From Candidatus Nanohaloarchaea archaeon (GTDB lineage Archaea > EX4484-52 > GLR71), in NCBI GenBank assembly GCA_030594675.1, contig JAUVES010000008.1:1-12499 (forward strand): a stretch of DNA of 12,499 nt, given 5' to 3'. Positions 7,249 through 11,225 of this stretch are shown piece after piece; position 1 is the first letter of the stretch, and each line of letters opens with the position of its first letter. The translations under genes and the position numbers were made by a program. The notes under the pieces are model-generated. The model saw only the letters and a list, made by a program, of their open reading frames with translations, searched no databases and was not told where the DNA came from.

Positions 7249-7458
7249 TTAAAGTAATCCCATTTTTACAGCGCCAAATAATACTACGCAAAAAAACAGA
7301 AAAAGGCCAACAAATGCAAGTCCAAATTTAACTATAGGAAACGGTTTATTTTTTGCATCTGCCGAAGTGTCAGCACCAGGCATAGGCTGAGATGCACTAC
7401 TGTCAGACTGCTCCTGCATCAAAGGTTTTTTATCAGGATTATTTTGATTTTGACTCAT
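7249..7458 (-). CDS. Small C-terminally anchored membrane protein, hypothetical
   Basis: This 69-residue protein has a polar, low-complexity N-terminus (Gln, Asn, Ser, Asp and Pro rich, residues 1-40). A single hydrophobic segment, KFGLAFVGLFLFFCVVLFGA, covers residues of about 44-63, and the end is short, KMGLL. With no N-terminal signal it looks tail-anchored, with the disordered part in the cytoplasm. I do not recognise a family. It is likely real, because a TATA box stands about 28 bases before its ATG. It is divergent from the acylphosphatase gene, with an 81-base intergenic region that holds both promoters. Confidence 0.7.
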   Translation of the reverse strand: MSQNQNNPDKKPLMQEQSDSSASQPMPGADTSADAKNKPFPIVKFGLAFVGLFLFFCVVLFGAVKMGLL

Positions 7459-7480
7459 GGTCTACATTATATTTAATCCA

Positions 7481-7492
7481 TATATATATATG
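7481..7492 (-). promoter_or_regulatory. TATA box for the small membrane protein
   Basis: An alternating TA run is centred about 28 bases before the ATG at 7458 on the minus strand, the expected place for a leaderless transcript. Confidence 0.5.
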
Positions 7493-7508
7493 TACCGTTT
7501 TTTCTAAG

Positions 7509-7516
7509 ATATATTA
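7509..7516 (+). promoter_or_regulatory. TATA-like box for the acylphosphatase gene
   Basis: ATATATTA is centred about 28 bases before the ATG at 7540, again predicting a leaderless mRNA. Confidence 0.5.
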
Positions 7517-7539
7517 ATCATCTCATACAAAATAATATC

Positions 7540-7821
7540 ATGCGACAGATAAGAATACTTGTGTCAGGTAGGGTACAGGGAGTCAGCTACAGGCAGTTTG
7601 CAAAGACATGGGCCAGCAACCTGAACATCACAGGATGGTGCCGGAATCTTGAAGACGGAAAAGTTGAGATATTTGCAGAGGGAAATAAGACAGATATAGA
7701 TAAATTCACAGAAAAGCTAAAGGAAGGATCCCCACTATCAAATCCCACAGACATAAAACTAATGCCGCAGCAAAAGATATCAGGATTCACTTCTTTTGTG
7801 ATCAAAGACAATCTTCTTTAG
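7540..7821 (+). CDS. acyP: Acylphosphatase
   Basis: Acylphosphatase hydrolyses the carboxyl-phosphate bond of acyl phosphates such as acetyl phosphate or 1,3-bisphosphoglycerate. The protein has 93 residues, the normal length for this small ferredoxin-like fold. The signature GRVQGVSYRQF lies at residues 10-20, with the phosphate-binding loop and catalytic R18. The second motif, GWCRNLEDGKVEIFAEG, gives the catalytic N36. The C-terminal strand ends SGFTSFVIK. Both catalytic residues are present, so it should be active. It is a cytoplasmic single gene; the next gene has its own TATA box 10 bases after this stop. The physiological substrate in archaea is not clear from context. Confidence 0.95.
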   Translation: MRQIRILVSGRVQGVSYRQFAKTWASNLNITGWCRNLEDGKVEIFAEGNKTDIDKFTEKLKEGSPLSNPTDIKLMPQQKISGFTSFVIKDNLL

Positions 7822-7830
7822 CAGTTAAAA

Positions 7831-7840
7831 ACTATATATA
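7831..7840 (+). promoter_or_regulatory. TATA box for the gene at 7863
   Basis: ACTATATATA is centred about 27 bases before the ATG at 7863, which favours that start over the in-frame TTG at 7857. Confidence 0.5.
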
Positions 7841-7862
7841 CAGAATTTCACAATAATTGATT

Positions 7863-8270
7863 ATGAAATTAACATCTGCAAAGAAACAAAACAAGAAACC
7901 AGAGAACCGAAGTAATCTTTTTCTAAACATAGATCGACTGATTCCAACAAATCGGGCAGACAAGCACTTGAAAAACTTAAGAAACCTGAAAGGAAAAAAG
8001 ATAACAATTGAGGTGCAATCCTTATACGATCAGGTATCTAATCAGATGGTGATAAATGAATACATATCAGGGAGAGTATTATATGTTGACACCTACGGCA
8101 TAATGCTTGAAGATACAGTCAGAAAAAAATATGTCAATAATAAGTACCAGGGAGATCTCCACGCACCCTCGAAAAACTGCATTGTATATCATAAGATAAT
8201 AAGATACATCTACATAAACGATAGTGTGCCTATCTTTAAAGATGAAGCAAAACAGGACTCTAATGACTAA
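7863..8270 (+). CDS. Hypothetical basic protein with a possible Sm-like barrel
   Basis: The start at 7863 gives 135 residues. The first 40 are Lys-, Asn- and Arg-rich and probably flexible. From about residue 42, LKGKKITIEV, then SGRVLYVDTYGIMLEDT, and finally NCIVYHKIIRYIYIND recall the Sm fold, in which strands 2-3 carry a Gly-x-Val...Asp-x-x-hydrophobic-x-Leu-x-Asp pattern and the last strands form a short Arg/Gly motif. Sm and Hfq-like proteins form rings that bind RNA. The match is by pattern only, with an atypical insertion between the two halves, so I keep the call tentative. The charged tail (DEAKQDSND) is acidic. It ends about 60 bases before the tRNA-Lys gene and has its own promoter. 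Confidence 0.72.
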   Translation: MKLTSAKKQNKKPENRSNLFLNIDRLIPTNRADKHLKNLRNLKGKKITIEVQSLYDQVSNQMVINEYISGRVLYVDTYGIMLEDTVRKKYVNNKYQGDLHAPSKNCIVYHKIIRYIYINDSVPIFKDEAKQDSND

Positions 8271-8291
8271 ACTTATAAAACTATCAATAAT

Positions 8292-8300
8292 AATATAAAG
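8292..8300 (+). promoter_or_regulatory. Possible TATA box for the tRNA-Lys gene
   Basis: AATATAAAG is centred about 35 bases before the mature tRNA 5' end. A start about 26 bases on would leave a short leader to be removed by RNase P. Confidence 0.4.
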
Positions 8301-8330
8301 AGTTCGGCTTAAAATGACATATAATTATGT

Positions 8331-8510
8331 GGGCTCGTAGCTCAGTCTGGCTAGAGCACCGGACTTTTAATCCGGGTGTCGAGGGTTCAAATTCAAGGGG
8401 ACTCCCTTGAGGCGTGCATGACATTCATCCTTTCAGGATGAAGTCATTGTTCATTATCGAATTTAATGTGCGCAACAGGATATCCTTTGATGAAATTCCC
8501 TTCGGGCTCA
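8331..8510 (+). tRNA. tRNA-Lys(UUU), interrupted by an intron at position 59/60
   Basis: The exons are 8331-8391 and 8497-8510. The acceptor stem is GGGCTCG (8331-8337) paired with CGGGCTC (8503-8509), two pairs being G-U, with discriminator A at 8510 and no encoded CCA. The D-arm is GCTC/GAGC with GG in the loop. The anticodon stem is CCGGA/TCCGG around CTTTTAA, so the anticodon TTT is at 8366-8368. The variable loop has 5 bases. The T-stem is GAGGG (8381-8385) with CCCTT (8498-8502), and the spliced T-loop is a standard TTCAAAT. Without the intron the 3' half appears to be missing. The cognate class I lysS lies directly downstream. Confidence 0.93.
8392..8496 (+). other. 105-nt archaeal tRNA intron with canonical bulge-helix-bulge
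   Basis: The splice motif is fully visible. The exon helix is the T-stem GAGGG/CCCTT. The 4-bp central helix is TTCA (8386-8389) with TGAA (8491-8494). The two 3-nt bulges are AAT (8390-8392) and ATT (8495-8497). The intron helix is TCAAGGGG (8393-8400) with TCCTTTGA (8483-8490), two of its 8 pairs being G-U. Cuts after the second bulge base give this intron and a correct 7-nt T-loop. Inside is a long hairpin at 8418-8447, with ATGAC/GTCAT and an 8-bp inner stem around TTC, and a 7-bp pairing of 8412-8418 with 8467-8473. It has no ORF of note. Confidence 0.88.
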
Positions 8511-8525
8511 CTTTTTTATTTTTTT
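8511..8525 (+). terminator. T-rich terminator of the tRNA-Lys gene
   Basis: Directly after the discriminator base come runs of six and seven T separated by an A. Oligo-T on the non-template strand is the usual archaeal termination signal. Confidence 0.6.
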
Positions 8526-8538
8526 CTTTATAATCTTC
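8526..8538 (+). repeat. 13-bp direct repeat, left copy
   Basis: CTTTATAATCTTC is repeated exactly at 8691-8703, bounding a 152-bp block that contains two hairpin-repeat units. It could be a target-site duplication. Confidence 0.7.
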
Positions 8539-8548
8539 AACAGACTTA

Positions 8549-8624
8549 GATAGCCATCCGACCTGCCACCTGAGCGAAGCGAATGGTGTCACTGATGCTC
8601 TGGCTTTCAGAAGCCAGTGACAAA
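8549..8624 (+). repeat. Structured repeat unit 1 (two hairpins)
   Basis: The unit opens GATAGCCATCCGACC. Hairpin A pairs CCAT (8554-8557) with ATGG (8583-8586) around a longer interior with GCGAAGC. Hairpin B pairs CTGGCTT (8600-8606) with AAGCCAG (8611-8617) around TCAG. An outer GTCAC/GTGAC pairing (from 8589 and to 8621) is also possible. It is homologous to the next unit but about 20 bases longer. Confidence 0.7.
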
Positions 8625-8683
8625 GATAGCCACCCGACCGAAGGGAGTGGTGTCTTAAATGCTGCCGGCTTTTTGAAGCCGGT
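8625..8683 (+). repeat. Structured repeat unit 2 (two hairpins)
   Basis: The unit opens GATAGCCACCCGACC. Hairpin A pairs CCAC (8630-8633) with GTGG (8647-8650). Hairpin B pairs CCGGCTT (8665-8671) with AAGCCGG (8676-8682) around TTTG. Compared with unit 1, both stems differ by a compensatory pair change, so pairing is kept while sequence drifts. Confidence 0.7.
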
Positions 8684-8690
8684 GCGTCAC

Positions 8691-8703
8691 CTTTATAATC
8701 TTC
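8691..8703 (+). repeat. 13-bp direct repeat, right copy, holding the lysS TATA box
   Basis: This is an exact copy of 8526-8538. TTTATAAT within it (8692-8699) is the best TATA box for lysS. Confidence 0.7.
8692..8699 (+). promoter_or_regulatory. TATA box for lysS
   Basis: TTTATAAT is centred about 33 bases before the ATG at 8729, leaving a leader of only a few bases. Confidence 0.5.
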
Positions 8704-8728
8704 TTAGCACAAATATCTAAATATCTCA

Positions 8729-10333
8729 ATGGCGATAACAATGGATAATAAAAAAAGCGAAGAACTCATCCACTGGGCAGACCAGGTCGCAGACCAGATA
8801 ATAGAAGAAAAGGGAGACAAAGAGCTCTACACTTGCGCTTCAGGAATAACACCATCAGGAACAGTACATATAGGTAATTTCAGAGAGATAATCACAACAG
8901 ACTTTATAGTAAAAGCACTGATAGATAGAGGAAAAAAAGTAAGATTCATATATTCCTGGGACGACTTTGACAGGTTCAGGAAAGTCCCGAAAAACCTCCC
9001 GGATCAGGAAAGATTAAAAAAATTCATAGGATGTCCGGTATCATCAGTGCCAGACCCATACGGATGCCATGAATCATATGCAGAGCACTTTGAAAAACTG
9101 CTTGAAAACTCAATAAAAGACCTAGACATACACCCGGAATTCATAAGGCAGAATGAAAATTTCAAAAGCTGCAAATACGCAGAAAGCATAAAAATAGCAT
9201 TGAAAGCAAGAGCACGGATAAAAAAGATACTTGATAGGTTCCGAAAAGAAGAGCACAAAGAAGACTGGATACCTCTTGAAGTATACTGCCAGAAATGCGG
9301 CACAGATTTCACAGAAATTACAGATTACGATGAAGAATACTCAATAACTTATAAGTGCAGGTGCGGTCATGAAAACACCATAGACATAAGACATACAGGT
9401 ATAGTAAAGCCGCCATGGAGAGTTGACTGGCCTATGAGATGGGATGCAGAAAAAGTGGATTTTGAGCCGGGCGGAAAAGAGCACTCAAGCGCAGGCGGGT
9501 CAAGAGATACAGCAAAGATAATTGTAAAGCACATATTCCGGTCAGAGCCCCCGGTATACAAGATGTATGATTACATAATACTGAAAGGTGTAGGAGGGAA
9601 GATGGCAGGTTCTGTAGGAAATGTAATATCAGTAGAAGAGGTCCTAAACATATACCTTCCGGAAATCACACGCTTCCTTTTTGCAGGCACAAAGCCCAAC
9701 AAAGAGTTTGCAATAGCATTTGATGATGAGATATTCAAGATATACGATGATTTTTACAGGGCAGAAAAAGAATATTTCCTTGAAGAAGAAAAGAACCCAA
9801 AAAAACTGGCACACCTCAAAAGAGTATACAAACTATCAATGCCATGCATAATATCAAAGAAGCTGCCCATACAGCCTGCATTCCGTACAGTATGCGACCT
9901 TATCCAGGCAACACAGGACAAAGAGAAGGCAAAAGAGATAATCTTATCTACTTTTGAAAATCCGCTCCCATTTGATACAATCAGGGTGGAAAAAACAATA
10001 GAATGTGCACAGAACTGGCTCAATAATTACGCATCAGACCAATTCAAAATCAGGATAAACAAGACAATACCCAAAAAAGTAAAAGACAGTCTCACAAAAC
10101 AGCAAACAGACGCACTAAAAAAAGTAGCAAATAAACTGGAATCAAAACCACACACAGAACAAGAACTTTCAGAAATATTTAAAGCTACAGCACAGGCATC
10201 CAAAGTAGAGATGAAAGACTTCTTCAAAGTTTTTTATCTGGCAATAATCAGCAAGGAAAAGGGACCAAGGCTTTCAGGCTTCATAAAAGCGATAGGCGAG
10301 AAGAAAGTTGCTGAAATACTGAAATGTCTGTGA
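8729..10333 (+). CDS. lysS: Lysyl-tRNA synthetase, class I
   Basis: This is the archaeal class I LysRS, which charges tRNA-Lys with lysine using ATP and is unrelated to the class II enzyme of most bacteria and eukaryotes. The 534 residues fit the family. The HIGH-type motif is HIGN at 47-50 in SGTVHIGNFREI. The KMSKS-type motif is KMAGS at 291-295. A likely zinc site lies at C187/C190 (CQKC) and C210/C212 (CRCG), inserted between them in the Rossmann domain. The C-terminal half is helical, as expected for the anticodon-binding alpha-helix cage. It follows the intron-bearing tRNA-Lys(UUU) gene, its own substrate. Codons are strongly A-ending: 9 of the first 11 Ile codons are ATA. A second ATG at 8741 is possible, but 8729 fits the promoter better. 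Confidence 0.97.
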   Translation: MAITMDNKKSEELIHWADQVADQIIEEKGDKELYTCASGITPSGTVHIGNFREIITTDFIVKALIDRGKKVRFIYSWDDFDRFRKVPKNLPDQERLKKFIGCPVSSVPDPYGCHESYAEHFEKLLENSIKDLDIHPEFIRQNENFKSCKYAESIKIALKARARIKKILDRFRKEEHKEDWIPLEVYCQKCGTDFTEITDYDEEYSITYKCRCGHENTIDIRHTGIVKPPWRVDWPMRWDAEKVDFEPGGKEHSSAGGSRDTAKIIVKHIFRSEPPVYKMYDYIILKGVGGKMAGSVGNVISVEEVLNIYLPEITRFLFAGTKPNKEFAIAFDDEIFKIYDDFYRAEKEYFLEEEKNPKKLAHLKRVYKLSMPCIISKKLPIQPAFRTVCDLIQATQDKEKAKEIILSTFENPLPFDTIRVEKTIECAQNWLNNYASDQFKIRINKTIPKKVKDSLTKQQTDALKKVANKLESKPHTEQELSEIFKATAQASKVEMKDFFKVFYLAIISKEKGPRLSGFIKAIGEKKVAEILKCL

Positions 10334-10365
10334 GTTCAGTCAATAAGTCAGACACATATTATATT

Positions 10366-10386
10366 ACTGTACTTTTACAGTTTTTT
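10366..10386 (+). terminator. Hairpin plus T-run terminator after lysS
   Basis: ACTGTA (10366-10371) pairs with TACAGT (10376-10381) across a CTTT loop, followed by five T. It resembles a bacterial intrinsic terminator; the T-run alone would serve in archaea. It separates lysS from the radical SAM cluster. Confidence 0.5.
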
Positions 10387-10504
10387 GCTTTAAAATATGC
10401 TCTCATATCTTATAAAAAAAGATGGTAATATATTTGTTTTTAACTTATGCAGTGTATAAATTTAGATATTTTTAGAAGACATTAGCTAAACAAATACCAA
10501 TATC

Positions 10505-10516
10505 TTTAAAAATTTA
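10505..10516 (+). promoter_or_regulatory. TATA-like box for the HxsD-like/radical SAM operon
   Basis: TTTAAAAATTTA is centred about 32 bases before the ATG at 10542. The 208-base gap after lysS otherwise holds only the terminator and a second AT box near 10454-10463. Confidence 0.4.
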
Positions 10517-10541
10517 GCAACAGAATAGATATTGTGTTTCT

Positions 10542-10955
10542 ATGAATGATAAAACTTCCATGTCTAATATTGAACTGAGCAGTGATAGAGCGCATGCAAT
10601 AGTTTCTGTCAATCCGCAGGTATACGATAAGGAAATCATATACTCAGCAGCCTATGCGATGATTGACAGGGCATATATAGTGATTGACGGCGACCCGGAA
10701 AAGAAAGTTCTTGTGGAAATCAGGCCTAAAGACAATCAAAAAGACGCAGAACACCTTGCTCTTGAATTCAACGAGGAGCTGATAAATTACGCAGTATACA
10801 AGTCGCAGGCAAGGCAGAACAAGGATCTTAGAAAAGCTATAATAAATCTTGCATTCACAGCAAACAGCGCGCCTGACTTCTGTAGCGATGATAATGAGAC
10901 ATACATCGACGACCCGGAAGGCATAGCAAAGTCCTGGACACCCCAGGACAAATAA
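10542..10955 (+). CDS. HxsD-like protein (His-Xaa-Ser system), with extended acidic C-terminus
   Basis: This 137-residue protein has the pattern of HxsD, a small partner of the Hxs radical SAM maturases: an N-terminal strand (HAIVSVNPQVYDKEIIYSAA), a helix, strands YIVIDGDP and KVLVEIRPKD, then a long helix DAEHLALEFNEELINYAV ending QNKDLRKAIINLAF. The role of HxsD is not established biochemically; it may bind or present the precursor peptide. After the core there is a polar tail of about 30 residues with one Cys, ending YIDDPEGIAKSWTPQDK. The start lacks a Shine-Dalgarno, as expected for the first gene of a leaderless transcript. It is followed within 17 bases by a shorter homologue and then by the HxsB-like maturase. 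Function rests on family and context. Confidence 0.75.
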   Translation: MNDKTSMSNIELSSDRAHAIVSVNPQVYDKEIIYSAAYAMIDRAYIVIDGDPEKKVLVEIRPKDNQKDAEHLALEFNEELINYAVYKSQARQNKDLRKAIINLAFTANSAPDFCSDDNETYIDDPEGIAKSWTPQDK

Positions 10956-10971
10956 CATTTGATTGATATCT

Positions 10972-11220
10972 ATGGATTCCGTTCAGATAGACCAGGATAA
11001 GAACATTGTGAAAATTAAGCTAAACCTTGATTTTTACAGTGTTGAAGATCTGCTTGCGGCAACAAATGATTTCCTTGATTTAGGGCAGATAAACATGGCT
11101 GTTGATGACAGGAACAACAATATCATAATCACGATAAGCCCAAAAGAGGCAGAGGATAGATTAGACATTATCGGCTACGAGTTCTGCAACTATGTGCTTG
11201 GGATGATAAAAAACAGGTGA
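10972..11220 (+). CDS. Second, shorter HxsD-like protein
   Basis: I start it at the ATG at 10972 rather than the TTG at 10963, giving 82 residues. It aligns by eye with the preceding protein. Shared positions include IV at the first strand, Y..E....AA in the first helix, D....I..D before the strands, the I.PK turn (IITISPKEAED against VEIRPKDNQKD) and the EF.....Y/V of the last helix. It therefore looks like a paralogue reduced to the core, without the C-terminal tail. Its last codons hold the GGTGA that serves the next gene, so the two are translationally coupled. A division of labour between the two copies, for instance as a heterodimer that holds the substrate for the maturase, is inference. 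Confidence 0.75.
   Translation: MDSVQIDQDKNIVKIKLNLDFYSVEDLLAATNDFLDLGQINMAVDDRNNNIIITISPKEAEDRLDIIGYEFCNYVLGMIKNR
11216..11220 (+). promoter_or_regulatory. Shine-Dalgarno GGTGA overlapping the upstream stop codon
   Basis: GGTGA includes the TGA stop of the second HxsD-like gene and lies 5 bases before the ATG at 11226, tying translation of the maturase to its neighbour. Confidence 0.65.
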
Positions 11221-11225
11221 TTTTT

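Noticed and set aside
8331..8410. tRNA-Lys pseudogene with a missing 3' end
   Set aside because: The T-stem and acceptor 3' strands occur at 8498-8509 and a complete bulge-helix-bulge joins the halves, so it is an intron-containing gene.
8418..8496. Box C/D guide RNA inside the tRNA intron (TGATGA at 8488-8493)
   Set aside because: The box C-like string lies at the 3' end and is explained by the splice helices. No matching CTGA box D with guide spacing was seen.
8591..8630. H/ACA guide RNA (ACA after the unit 1 hairpin)
   Set aside because: The second unit lacks the ACA, and no pseudouridylation pocket or kink-turn is evident.
8549..8683. Short CRISPR array
   Set aside because: There are only two units, of different length, with internal hairpins and no spacer structure or cas genes.
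10325..10354. TGTCTG/CAGACA inverted repeat at the lysS stop
   Set aside because: It has six pairs with an 18-base loop. It is weak, and the following hairpin with T-run is the better terminator.
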